Of a DNA stretch of 64,000 nt, positions 15,918 to 24,475 are shown in pieces. Under the pieces are notes generated by a model. That model was not told the DNA's origin, did not search any database, and saw only the letters and a program-made list of their open reading frames with translations. Position numbers and translations under genes: made by a program. Origin of the DNA: Microbacterium sp. No. 7 (lineage in GTDB: Bacteria; Actinomycetota; Actinomycetes; Actinomycetales; Microbacteriaceae); the NCBI RefSeq assembly GCF_001314225.1, contig NZ_CP012697.1, positions 2,604,001-2,668,000 on the forward strand. The letters are read 5' to 3'. The stretch's first letter is position 1. Every line of letters begins with the position of its first letter.

Positions 15918-18900
15918 CTTCCACCCAATGCCGTGTTGTTCGCGAAAGCCGTCCCGACTGCCCGACCGAGCGCGGCGCCGTCGAGCGCCAGCTGGACGTT
16001 GAGCGCACGCGTGATCGCATGGATCGACGCGGGGCCAAGCTCTACGACACCGGGCATGCCGCCCGCTGTCGCCGCACGGGCGGTGAAGCCGACACCGCCG
16101 CCGCCCGCGTAGCCACGCCCGCGCATGCCCATCTTGTGGATGTAGGCCATGTTCTCGACGCCGAGGTTGCGGACGACGCGCTTGGGCATCACATACTCGC
16201 CGCGGTGGACGATGCCCGCGGGGGTGTACTTGGCGCCGTCGCCCGTGTAGCCACCGGAGGCGAAGGTTCCGCCGCCGGCCCGCGCCCTGGAGCCCGCCTT
16301 CGATGGCGGCGTGCTCCAGCCGAAGGCATTGCGCAGCGAACTCTGGATCGCGAAGACCGCCGTACGCAAACGCTGCTCGACTTCCATCTCCATTGCCGAG
16401 AGCGCCTGGCTGGTGCCCGCGCTCATACCGTCTTGAAGAGCGTTGCTGAACGCGTCGCCGTAGTTCTTGCCGGCCTGCGCAGCACTCTCGGCGAGGCGCG
16501 CCTCGAACTCACGCAGCGCTGTCAGCGCAGGATTGGCGTCCAGCTCGATGTCGACCTGGCGGGGAACGTTCTGGAGCGCGAAGGTCAGGTCGTTGAACGC
16601 CTGGGCGTAGAAGTCGACCTCGGCGCGACTGAAGCCTGCCTGCGTGGCCTGCTCGATGAACTCCTGCTTGAGCTGCTGGCTCATGCGGAGCAGGTCTTCC
16701 TGGCTCATGCCGCTGCGCGCCAGCGCCTCCAGGTAGTCCTGGTAGGAGGTGACCATGCCGAGGATCTGTGAGCGGTTCTCGATCGCGGCGTCGCTGTTGC
16801 CGGCGAGCGACATGGAGGCCTGGTCCTGCGCCTTGGTGAGCTTCTTCTGTTCGGCGGCAACCTTGGCGTCGATGTCCGCGAGATCCCGGCGCAGGACCGC
16901 GGCACGCTTCTCGTCGCCGTAGGCCTCCGCTACCGCCAGGAAGTGCTCCTTGAGCATCCTGTCCGTCCCGAGTCCCGCGATCGTGCGCTGATGCTCTAGC
17001 GCAGCCTCTCGGGCGGCCTCGGCCTCATCGGCGATCTTCTGCCAGCTGCCCGCGATGGCGTCGAGCCCCTGGAGGCCGGAGAAGCGGATGTCGAAGGCGC
17101 GGCCCCACACGCCGGACAGGTCGCTCGCGTAGTCGGTGAGCGTGCGGAGCTTGACGGTGGTCTCGTCGATGTCCTCACCGAGTTGGTCGAGCGAACCACT
17201 GCCGTCGTCGAGAGAGCGCGCCGCCTCTTCCCAGGCACGAGCGAAGTCGGTGGCGGCGTTCGAGCCTTCCTTAGTCTCCTCGGTCAGCCACTTCTGATCC
17301 TTCGCGAACCCGGTCCAGCCTGCCCGCATATCACGGAACATCTTCTTGGACCCGGCGGCGAACTCCTCGACGTTCTTCTTGCCCTCGGTGAGGTTGAAGA
17401 GGTTCGTCACCCATCGATTAGCCTCGATGACGCCGCCGATGATGCCCTCGAGTGCGTCGATGACGAAGTTGCCCGCTCCGTAGACATCCATCAGGGTCTC
17501 GTAGAGGAGCTGGAGAACGCCGATAACGAACGTGCTCTTCATAAGGAGCTTGAACGCGCCTGCGAGGCTCACGACGGCGACGCGACTACCGTCCGCGGCG
17601 GGCTTGATGAGGCCGACGCTCGTCGCGAGTGCGACGATGCGGGCGCCTACTGCACCCTTGCTCAGCTCGGCTATCGCCGTGCGCAGCGCGAACAGCGACG
17701 CACCGGCCAGGGCGGCCCCGCCGACAAGCGCCGAGAACGCCGCCACGGCGCCCGCGACCCAGCCGGCAAGGCGGATGACGAAGCCGCCGAGAGGCGAATC
17801 GGCGAACTCCCCGATCTCCTTCAGTAGCGCCGTCGCAGACTGGAGCATGGCCGCGAATGCCGGGGCAACCTCGCGGCCGACCGCAGCGCCGAAGATCATC
17901 AACTCGTTGATGAACAACCGCCAACTCGACGTGAGATCATCCATCAGCAAGGCGTATTGGCGCGCCATCTCGGACGCCTCGCCGTAGCTCGTGACGCCGT
18001 ACCCGATCTGATCGTTCACCACGCCGGCGTTCTGCGAGAGACGCTGGAAGACGTCGGAGACGCGCAGTTGGGAGAGTCCGAGTTCATCGAGCGCCTGCGT
18101 GACCTGCACGACATCACCCGCGCCGAGTGCACCGATGAACGCCTGGAAGACCTCAAGTCCCCGACCCGAGCGCACCATGCGATCCAGATCCTCGGAGGCG
18201 ATGCCGGTGATCCGCGAGAACGCGGCGAGCTTGTCGCCACCTTGTGCGACGGCTTCATACAGGGTCTGAAAATAAGTCGTCAGCGAGCCGCGGGCGCGCT
18301 CGGGCGGTATGCGAAGCTGGCCCAGCGCGCCGGCCAGTCCGACGACCTCAGCCGCACTCAGGCCCGCCTGGTGCGCCTGCGTGCCGATCTCGCGTACGAG
18401 CGACAGGATCTCGGGCTCGGTTGCGACCGACATGCGGCCGACGTAGGCGATGCTCGACGCGAGGTTCTCGAACTCAGACGCTGGCACGCCGAGGCTGTAC
18501 TGCATCGCGCCGAAGGCTTTGCCGGCTTCCTCGACGCTGACACCTGTGATCGCGGAGAACTGCGCGACGATCTTCGTGAACTCCGCGATATCGTCGCCCG
18601 CGATGCCCAGCTGGTTGCCGAGGGTAGCGATCTTGGTGAGGTCATCGAACGCGACCGGGATCTCGCGCGACATCTGGAGAAGCTCGCCGCGCAGCCGCTC
18701 GACCGCGACCGAACCCGGCTCCAGCGTCCGTTCGACCGCCGTGAACGCCGACTCATACCTGGCGAAAGACAGCGCCGCGACTGTGCCCACGCCCACGAGA
18801 GCGGCGGCGGTCGCGTTGGCGCCGAAGGCGACGTCCTGAAGCGCGTACCGCAGGCGAGGGAGGTTGTTCTCAGCCAGATCCCGCGTCGCCGCCTGCGCCG

Positions 18901-19126
18901 TGCCGACGCCCGCCGCGACCCTGCCAAGCTCTTCGCTCCCCGCGTCGCCCGTGCCCTTCAGCGAGCGCTGGAGGTTTTTCTGAAGTTTCTCGACGGTCTC
19001 TGTGGACTCGCCAGCATCGCGCAGCTTCTTGTTGAGATCATCCAGCGCCTTCGTGATCTGGCGGGGATCGTCGCTCGTGATCCGCAGGCGGAGTTCTGCC
19101 TCCTGAGAGAGGGATTCAAGGGGCAT
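15914..19126 (-). CDS. phage tail tape measure protein
   Basis: A 1,070-residue protein. Residues about 120-400 are a tail-length TP901-type core (QMSREIPVAFDDLTKIATLGNQLG, TTYFQTLYEAVAQGG style). Hydrophobic segments lie near 425-480 and 515-570, followed by long coiled-coil regions. The C-terminus has the typical tape-measure motif (FASGGYTGDGAKYTPAGIVH, then RGEYVMPKR). In siphophages this protein sets tail length and enters the cell during infection. At about 0.15 nm per residue, 1,070 residues would correspond to a tail near 160 nm. ATG 19124-19126 has GGAAGG upstream. No other clear tail or head gene is adjacent. Confidence 0.93.
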   Translation of the reverse strand: MPLESLSQEAELRLRITSDDPRQITKALDDLNKKLRDAGESTETVEKLQKNLQRSLKGTGDAGSEELGRVAAGVGTAQAATRDLAENNLPRLRYALQDVAFGANATAAALVGVGTVAALSFARYESAFTAVERTLEPGSVAVERLRGELLQMSREIPVAFDDLTKIATLGNQLGIAGDDIAEFTKIVAQFSAITGVSVEEAGKAFGAMQYSLGVPASEFENLASSIAYVGRMSVATEPEILSLVREIGTQAHQAGLSAAEVVGLAGALGQLRIPPERARGSLTTYFQTLYEAVAQGGDKLAAFSRITGIASEDLDRMVRSGRGLEVFQAFIGALGAGDVVQVTQALDELGLSQLRVSDVFQRLSQNAGVVNDQIGYGVTSYGEASEMARQYALLMDDLTSSWRLFINELMIFGAAVGREVAPAFAAMLQSATALLKEIGEFADSPLGGFVIRLAGWVAGAVAAFSALVGGAALAGASLFALRTAIAELSKGAVGARIVALATSVGLIKPAADGSRVAVVSLAGAFKLLMKSTFVIGVLQLLYETLMDVYGAGNFVIDALEGIIGGVIEANRWVTNLFNLTEGKKNVEEFAAGSKKMFRDMRAGWTGFAKDQKWLTEETKEGSNAATDFARAWEEAARSLDDGSGSLDQLGEDIDETTVKLRTLTDYASDLSGVWGRAFDIRFSGLQGLDAIAGSWQKIADEAEAAREAALEHQRTIAGLGTDRMLKEHFLAVAEAYGDEKRAAVLRRDLADIDAKVAAEQKKLTKAQDQASMSLAGNSDAAIENRSQILGMVTSYQDYLEALARSGMSQEDLLRMSQQLKQEFIEQATQAGFSRAEVDFYAQAFNDLTFALQNVPRQVDIELDANPALTALREFEARLAESAAQAGKNYGDAFSNALQDGMSAGTSQALSAMEMEVEQRLRTAVFAIQSSLRNAFGWSTPPSKAGSRARAGGGTFASGGYTGDGAKYTPAGIVHRGEYVMPKRVVRNLGVENMAYIHKMGMRGRGYAGGGGVGFTARAATAGGMPGVVELGPASIHAITRALNVQLALDGAALGRAVGTAFANNTALGGS

Positions 19127-19233
19127 CTGGCGAACCTTCCGAGAGCGTAGCTACTCCCAGTCTACGAACGCTATCGCCGCATGCCTTGTCGCTCTGAGGC
19201 CTATGCTGGTGCTGCGTTGAGCACTATGCCAAG

Positions 19234-19467
19234 TCACCGGTTCAGGCGCTCGATCTCGTCCCCCTCGCGCAGCGCGATGACGGGCGAGAGGTGGACCGGA
19301 AAGCGGCTCCCCATCGCGGGACCGACCTTCGTTATCTGGGCCATGTCGCCGTCAGGGCCGCGCACGATGTCGCCCACCGCGAAGCCGCCGTCGGTGACGT
19401 GGATGCCGTAGACCATCGGACCCGCGCCGCCAGGACGGAACAGCTGCTCGACGACCGCGCGGCTCAC
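19234..19467 (-). CDS. small hypothetical protein
   Basis: A 77-residue protein. Its central part (TDGGFAVGDIVRGPDGDMAQITKVGP) looks like a small beta barrel, and the C-terminus (HLSPVIALREGDEIERL) is strand-rich. It overlaps the end of the 90-residue gene (ATGA type) and precedes the tape measure gene by 107 bases. The position resembles that of small tail genes, but no family is recognised. Confidence 0.6.
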   Translation of the reverse strand: MSRAVVEQLFRPGGAGPMVYGIHVTDGGFAVGDIVRGPDGDMAQITKVGPAMGSRFPVHLSPVIALREGDEIERLNR

Positions 19468-19736
19468 GCGCTCGCCGCCGTCCAGCCAAGAAGCGCGCGA
19501 TCGAAGTCGGTGAAGTGCGACGCCTCCAGTTCGACGGCCTCAACGAGGTCCAGCTCCTGCTTGAGTAGATCGATCAGCTCAGCACGGTCGAACGCGAACA
19601 TGTGCCCCTCGTGGCCGGCGTGCATGCACGGCAACTGGATGAACACAGGCACGTTGGGCGCAACGTCGGGCATCTTCCCGTGAACCGTCAGTGCGCGCGC
19701 TGAACCGGTTGTGACTTCGGTGATTGTGGCGCTCAT
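19464..19736 (-). CDS. small hypothetical protein
   Basis: A 90-residue protein from ATG 19736, chosen over an open start at 19772 because AGGAGG stands eight bases upstream. An N-terminal beta segment is followed by a Cys/His-rich stretch (CMHAGHEGH) that might bind metal and a helix (RAELIDLLKQELDLVEAVEL). It is co-transcribed with the next gene. No family is recognised. Confidence 0.6.
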   Translation of the reverse strand: MSATITEVTTGSARALTVHGKMPDVAPNVPVFIQLPCMHAGHEGHMFAFDRAELIDLLKQELDLVEAVELEASHFTDFDRALLGWTAASA

Positions 19737-19765
19737 AGTGCGTTTCCTCCTGAATTGGGTGATAG

Positions 19766-19778
19766 TTAGCATAGCTAA
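19766..19778. promoter_or_regulatory. operator-like inverted repeat
   Basis: TTAGC and GCTAA are separated by ATA, in the 46-bp gap between the wHTH-like gene and the small genes leading to the tape measure. It is AT-rich against the local background. It could be a repressor site that separates early from late transcription in the element. Confidence 0.4.
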
Positions 19779-19782
19779 AGAT

Positions 19783-20544
19783 TTACGGATGAGGCCGCTC
19801 GGATGACGTTGCGCTCCAGAGCTTCGCCCTCCCGCGCTCTTCGCACTCGATGAGCCCGCGCGCCTCCGCCTCGCGTAGTACGGGGCCGAGGTGATCGTGC
19901 GAGCAGCCCGGAATGCGGCGAGCGATCAGTGCCGTGCGCTGGAGGGGCCCTTCGGCCCGCAGCGTCGCCACGAGCGCCGCTACGGCATCATCGAGCGGGC
20001 GCCGGAGCCATGCCGCCCTCTTCGCCTCCTCGGCCCTCACACGAGCTTCCTCGGCCTCCTGAGCGGCACGGCGCAGGTGCTCATCGACAAGGGCGGTCGA
20101 TTCGCCCCGCCAGTGCGGCAGCCACTCCCGCAGCAACCGCCAGTGCGCTCGGTCGGCGACGCCCGTCGTCGGCGGCCACGTGCCCGAGGGGAACCCCGCC
20201 CGCTCGCGCTCGACCTGCGCGTCGATGCAGACGGCGAGCGCTCGCCGCTGGAACTCGACGGCGGCAGGCAGGCAGGGCGAGCCGTCGCGCAAGCGATGGT
20301 CGAGCCACGTGCCGACGTCCGACGAGATGGACGCGGCGCTCTCGGGCGTGATCGTCAGTCCCCAGCGGCCGGCCTCCCGCGACAGGTTGGCAGCGAGCCA
20401 GTCGACACGCTCGATGTTCGAGAGATCGATGAGCGAGGGGGTCGACGGGTCGAAGGGCAGGGTGTCGAAGATCCGCGTCCCCGACCCGAGCAACCCGAGC
20501 AGGCGGTCGAGAAGGTCATCGGCCTCAGTAGTCGAGTCGGTCAT
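19783..20544 (-). CDS. hypothetical protein with a C-terminal wHTH-like region
   Basis: A 253-residue protein. The N-terminal 150 residues are helical with many Trp. A coiled coil (about 160-190, EAEEARVRAEEAKRAA) follows. The C-terminal 60 residues have a winged-helix pattern (LVATLRAEGPLQRTALIARR, then LGPVLREAEARGLIECEE). It lies after the helicase gene and a palindromic gap. A replication or regulatory partner of the helicase is plausible; no family is recognised. Confidence 0.55.
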   Translation of the reverse strand: MTDSTTEADDLLDRLLGLLGSGTRIFDTLPFDPSTPSLIDLSNIERVDWLAANLSREAGRWGLTITPESAASISSDVGTWLDHRLRDGSPCLPAAVEFQRRALAVCIDAQVERERAGFPSGTWPPTTGVADRAHWRLLREWLPHWRGESTALVDEHLRRAAQEAEEARVRAEEAKRAAWLRRPLDDAVAALVATLRAEGPLQRTALIARRIPGCSHDHLGPVLREAEARGLIECEERGRAKLWSATSSERPHP

Positions 20545-20578
20545 CGCGTGTAGCTCCTTGCAATGGGGAATCCTGCTG

Positions 20579-20604
20579 TCGCCTGCTGTCGCGACAGCAG
20601 GCGA
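20579..20604. repeat. 26-bp perfect palindrome in a repeat-rich gap, candidate replication or operator site
   Basis: The half-site TCGCCTGCTGTCG (20579-20591) is followed at once by its exact reverse complement (20592-20604). Further partial copies of CTGCTGTC or its complement lie at 20573, about 20607 and about 20671 within the 166-bp gap. No T-run follows in either direction, so a terminator is unlikely. Its place after the RepA-type helicase gene suggests an origin or a repressor site. Confidence 0.6.
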
Positions 20605-20710
20605 AGTGCTGTCGTCTTGGGGCTGTCTTGTCCTGTCCTCGTCGTCCTCCCTTTAGGGGGGCGACGGGGACGACAGCAGGGATGACGGCTTGGCGGCAAG
20701 CCTGGGAAAG

Positions 20711-22096
20711 TTAAAGAAGGGAGTAGAACTTGGCGCCCTTCTCGCCGGGTTCGACTACAACCCGGCCGTCGGCCACAAGCGGGTCGACGGTTCGGCTGAA
20801 AGCGTTCTTCGACAGCCCGTGCACGCCGTCGATGATGTCGTCGCGTCGGCTTCTCGGCTTCTCGGCCAGGTAGGCGAGCACCCGGTCCGCGAGCCTGTCG
20901 GCCTTCGCCTCGGCATCCTCGGGCGCGTACGCGAGCCGCCGACCGTCGTACATCGACAGCAAGCCGCGGTCGACATCGACGTCCCGCCCGTAGGCCGAGA
21001 AGAAACGGAACGACCTCGGGTCGGTGGGGGTCTCGCGGGTGACGTTCCACACGGCGTCTGGCCAGCCGATCAAGTTCGAGTCGCCCGCGGCGCGCTCGCC
21101 GCCGTGGCCCATATGTTGCACGACCAGACCCTCGGGGATCTCGGCCTCGGCCCGCAGCGCGTCGAACGCCTGCAATAGCGGGCCGACCTCGGTCGCCTCC
21201 TTAAGACCGAGCGCATGCAGAACGGGTCGCAAAGGGTCGAGCACGAGCACGTCATGTCCCCGCAGCAGATCTGCCCAGCGGGTGCGCGTGCTCGCGTCCA
21301 GGATGCCGAACGAGCCCGCGCGGCCCAGCATGGGCACTACGGTCACGTCGCCCGTGTTCTCGATCTCCTGATCGGACAGCCACTCCCTGATGAGGTCACG
21401 GCTCAATTCGAAGTCGAGCAGCGCCACGCGGCGGCGGCGGGTGACGTCGAAGGCGTCGAACAGCGGCACGCCGTCTACGAGTGATCGCAGCAAGTTGCCG
21501 ACGATGGTCGACTTGCCGCCCTTCGCCGGCGCCGCAAGCAGCACCTTCCCGCCGGACGGCCACAGTCCATCGATGAGGAACTTCCCGGCACTCGACGGCT
21601 CGGCCAGCAGGTCGCCCAGATCGACAGGCTCAGGCAACTCAACCTCGGCTAGTCGTTCTGCGCGCAACAGCTCGTGCGCATCCTCACGGGCGCGCAGCTT
21701 GTCCAGTTCACGCTCAGCCGCTCGACGGCGCTTGGCGGCTTCCCTGTGTCGTTCGGCGCTCGCAGCCTCCTCGGCCCGCTCCTCGGCCAGCAGCTCGGCC
21801 ACGGCGGCACGCTGTTCGCGTTCGACGGTAACGGGCGCGCAGTACTCCCAGAACCGCATCTCGTCCACCGCGTGGCGCAGTGCCAGGTGGGCCTCTCGGT
21901 CGCCCTCTGGGTTCGCCGCAGACGTCGACTCCCGGTAGGCGCGAGCCGCGTCGCGCCAGGCCTCCCGCGCCGCCTCCAGCGCCTCGACCGCCTCGGGGAG
22001 GTCTTCGCCGGTCTTCTCGCTGTAAGCGGAGCACCACGCGATCGTCTCTCCGCGCGTGCCGCCGTACGTCACGCGCTCACCCTGTGACAGGGTCAC
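20711..22096 (-). CDS. RepA-type AAA ATPase, replicative helicase-like
   Basis: A 461-residue protein. Residues 1 to about 165 form a charged, largely coiled-coil N-terminus (EERAEEAASAERHREAAKRR). A RecA-like ATPase core follows, with a P-loop APAKGGKST near 186-194, Walker B-like VALLDFE and DVLVLDP strands, and QHMGHGG as a probable sensor. The C-terminal 80 residues look like a winged helix. This resembles the AAA_25/RepA helicase family of phage satellites and plasmids. It should load at an origin, perhaps the adjacent palindrome. It overlaps the next gene upstream by four bases. Confidence 0.75.
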   Translation of the reverse strand: MTLSQGERVTYGGTRGETIAWCSAYSEKTGEDLPEAVEALEAAREAWRDAARAYRESTSAANPEGDREAHLALRHAVDEMRFWEYCAPVTVEREQRAAVAELLAEERAEEAASAERHREAAKRRRAAERELDKLRAREDAHELLRAERLAEVELPEPVDLGDLLAEPSSAGKFLIDGLWPSGGKVLLAAPAKGGKSTIVGNLLRSLVDGVPLFDAFDVTRRRRVALLDFELSRDLIREWLSDQEIENTGDVTVVPMLGRAGSFGILDASTRTRWADLLRGHDVLVLDPLRPVLHALGLKEATEVGPLLQAFDALRAEAEIPEGLVVQHMGHGGERAAGDSNLIGWPDAVWNVTRETPTDPRSFRFFSAYGRDVDVDRGLLSMYDGRRLAYAPEDAEAKADRLADRVLAYLAEKPRSRRDDIIDGVHGLSKNAFSRTVDPLVADGRVVVEPGEKGAKFYSLL

Positions 22097-22737
22097 GACA
22101 GCATCTCCCGGATGCGCTCACGCGCGCCCTCGGCCAGCGTGCCGGCCTCCAGGCTCGACAACGGCACGTGCGACTCGGGCTCAGGCATGGTGGCCCTAAG
22201 CTCGGCTTCGCGGGCGCCCCAGAGGGCAGCCAGCGCCTCTGAGGACCAGTTCAGCGCCGGGTCGAGCCCGAGCGCCGCAGCGCTCGCCGCACGACCCTCG
22301 GCGGCCCGTTCCCTGGTCTCCCGCGCTTCGCGCTCGCGAGCGGCCTGCCAGTCGCCCCAGGTCGGTGCCTCGTCGCCGTACAAAGTGCAGTACGCCGCCC
22401 ACCGCTCGCTCTCGGTCGGCTGAAACTCCGACCTGCCTACGCGCAATGCCTTCGCGGGCTGGGCGGTGCGCCGCTGTTCCCGCAGACCGAGCAAGGCGTT
22501 ACTTACGGCGTCGACGTGGGCGGCCTGCCCTGCCGAAAGTTCCACGCCCTCGGCCCACCCTTGCCGCCAGCAGATCCAAGCCTCGAGATCGAGAAACGGC
22601 AGGTCAAAGCGACTGGCATAGTCCCACTCGTCTTGGTATCGAGCCGCCAAAGTCTCAGCGCTCTGTGCGCTCCAGAATGCCGCCAGCGCGGCGGCATCCA
22701 CCGTTGCGGTTGTCACGCCCTCGGCTATGTTCAGCAT
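22093..22737 (-). CDS. hypothetical protein upstream of the helicase
   Basis: A 214-residue, mostly helical protein rich in Ala, Glu and Trp (for example WSAQSAETLAARYQDEWDYA, WEDW-like aromatic repeats, REREARETRERAAEGRA). Its stop overlaps the helicase start. No motif or family is recognised. The position suggests a replication accessory protein. Confidence 0.55.
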   Translation of the reverse strand: MLNIAEGVTTATVDAAALAAFWSAQSAETLAARYQDEWDYASRFDLPFLDLEAWICWRQGWAEGVELSAGQAAHVDAVSNALLGLREQRRTAQPAKALRVGRSEFQPTESERWAAYCTLYGDEAPTWGDWQAAREREARETRERAAEGRAASAAALGLDPALNWSSEALAALWGAREAELRATMPEPESHVPLSSLEAGTLAEGARERIREMLS

Positions 22738-22862
22738 GTCGTCATCCCTTTCGATTCGAGAATGCGTCGCACGAGGCCGGCATTCTCACGGATCTGCCGG
22801 CGCGACAGGTGAACGCCCATCGCGGCCAGCGCGGCCTTGGCGTGGCGCGAGGTCGGGTTCAT
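22731..22862 (-). CDS. 43-residue hypothetical protein
   Basis: ATG 22862 overlaps the stop of the excisionase-like gene (ATGA), and the frame ends seven bases inside the next gene, so it fits the chain of overlaps in this operon. The product is basic and helical ([20 protein letters not shown], then RENAGLVRRILESKG), consistent with a small DNA-binding protein. Confidence 0.5.
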   Translation of the reverse strand: MNPTSRHAKAALAAMGVHLSRRQIRENAGLVRRILESKGMTTC

Positions 22863-23077
22863 GCGGCATCGCCCGCCGATGCGCCGTCGAGCCATGCAAG
22901 AAGCGCACTTCGGCGAATGCGGATCGCGCCGCCGCGCTCGCCGACGCGAACATGAGGCAACGCGCCCGAGCGGACAAGACGCCGGACGGCTTGCTCTGAG
23001 AGGGTCGTCAGCTGGGCGGCTTGCGGGACAGTAAGCAGCGCATACGCCGCGTTGTCGTGAGTTTTCATACGGTCCAT
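22859..23077 (-). CDS. excisionase-like HTH protein (MerR/HTH_17 type)
   Basis: A 72-residue protein, or 69 residues from the second Met at 23068. It has the layout of an excisionase-type helix-turn-helix: LLTVPQAAQLTTLSEQAVRR, then LVRSGALPHVRVGE, then IRIRRSALLAWL. Small proteins of this kind act as directionality factors with tyrosine integrases or as early regulators. CATAAT lies seven bases before the 23068 ATG, which favours a leaderless start there. It is next to the integrase gene on the same strand. Confidence 0.78.
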   Translation of the reverse strand: MDRMKTHDNAAYALLTVPQAAQLTTLSEQAVRRLVRSGALPHVRVGERGGAIRIRRSALLAWLDGASAGDAA

Positions 23078-23170
23078 TATGAAAAAGAATTAGTCAGCAA
23101 TTCCGCGGACCGCCCTAGCGTACGACCGTCCTGTACATTCCGTATTAGCTACATGTACTAGGAAATACAC

Positions 23171-24475
23171 TCACGCCGCCGCACCCGCACCGAAGGCCGC
23201 ATCCAGCCGTGCGGCGAGCGCCTTATCGGCGTCGGCGAAACTGTGCGCGTAAATCGACGCCGCCCGCATCGTGGAGTGCCCCAGCCGCCGCTGAACATCG
23301 GGCACCGACGCGCCTGCCGTATAAGCCAGCGAGGCCGCGGAATGCCGCAAGTCGTGAAAGCGCAGACCCTCAATTCCCGCCTTCTCGGCGGCACGCTTGA
23401 ATGTCTGCAACAGCCACGTGCGCGTGAGGATCCTGCCGTTCGATGTCATGAACAGCAGGGCGTCGGGATCGTCGGCCACGTACAGCGCCAGGTGCTCACG
23501 CAGCGCCTCTGCAACAAACCCCGGCAGGGCCACCGCGCGACGACTGGATATGGTCTTCAGCGGCCCGACCACGGGCGCCTGGCCTGCGACTTCGATGACG
23601 CCTCGCTCGACGCGCACAAGGCCGTTCCCGATGTCGACATGCCGCCGCGCGAGCGCGCGCACCTCCCCTGAGCGGAGCGACCCCCAGCCCGCCAACAGCA
23701 CCGCGGCACGGTACTGCGGCGGCATCCCGGCGGCGATGGCGGCAATCTGCTCAGCCGTGGCCGGCACACGCTCGGTGGCGCGCACCTGGCCTGCGCCCGA
23801 CTCGCGGCACGGGTTCGACGGGAGGATGTCGTCACGTACGGCTGTGTTCAAGATCGTGCGAAGGCATCTGTAAGCTGCACCGACCGCCGCGCGCCCGTCC
23901 TGCCCCTTGCGCCGCGTGACGCCAGGCATAGGCGAGCCCGCAGCCGCGTATGCCTCCAGGACGGCGCGCGCGAGCCGCCCTGTCGCGGGCACATCGATGC
24001 CCTGCGCCTGCGCCCACAGTCGGACCGGGTGACCTTTCACAGGCGAGCCGACCGTCGCGGCGGCGCTCGCCGCCTTCAGGCATTCCGCCCGCCAGGCCGT
24101 CACCCTCGCGGGCGTGATGGCCGTGAGGGTGAGGTCGCCGAGTCGCGGAAGAATCCAACGGTCGAGCGCCCCGCGGTAGAACTCGACGGTGCGCGGTGCA
24201 AGGTCGGTGCGGCCTTCCAGCCATGCCCCGGAGTAATCGCGAAGCGTCGCCGTGCCGTTCGCCGGGTCGATCCAGGTACCCGTGCGCCGCGCCCGCTCCT
24301 GCGCCGCGAGCCATTCACGAGCCTGCGCCCGGTCATCGAAAGTGCGGGGCGCCCGGATCGTCTCGCCATCAACGCGGAAGAAGGCCCTGTAGCGGCCGTT
24401 CGCCCGCAACTCGACGGTGCCGAACTCCCTCGGCCGATCGCGCCGGAGGTCACGGGCGGCCTTGCGGGCGGTCAT
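23171..24475 (-). CDS. tyrosine integrase with an internal Lsr2-like segment
   Basis: A 434-residue phage-type integrase. The N-terminal 60 residues resemble an arm-binding domain. The core-binding domain spans about 75-220. The catalytic domain holds Arg268 (GSLRSGEV), Lys307, His374 and Arg377 (HDLRH), His400 (LGHSTM) and Tyr409 (SIYAH). Residues about 149-180 match the Lsr2 DNA-binding pattern (WAQAQGIDV, then GRLARAVLEAYAAA), inserted within the core-binding domain. The target is tRNA-Ala 534 bp away. The start overlaps the stop of the upstream gene by four bases. Confidence 0.92.
   Translation of the reverse strand: MTARKAARDLRRDRPREFGTVELRANGRYRAFFRVDGETIRAPRTFDDRAQAREWLAAQERARRTGTWIDPANGTATLRDYSGAWLEGRTDLAPRTVEFYRGALDRWILPRLGDLTLTAITPARVTAWRAECLKAASAAATVGSPVKGHPVRLWAQAQGIDVPATGRLARAVLEAYAAAGSPMPGVTRRKGQDGRAAVGAAYRCLRTILNTAVRDDILPSNPCRESGAGQVRATERVPATAEQIAAIAAGMPPQYRAAVLLAGWGSLRSGEVRALARRHVDIGNGLVRVERGVIEVAGQAPVVGPLKTISSRRAVALPGFVAEALREHLALYVADDPDALLFMTSNGRILTRTWLLQTFKRAAEKAGIEGLRFHDLRHSAASLAYTAGASVPDVQRRLGHSTMRAASIYAHSFADADKALAARLDAAFGAGAAA

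Noticed and set aside
20579..20604. Intrinsic terminator
   Set aside because: The palindrome has no loop and no T-run follows on either strand; multiple partial copies nearby suggest a binding array instead.
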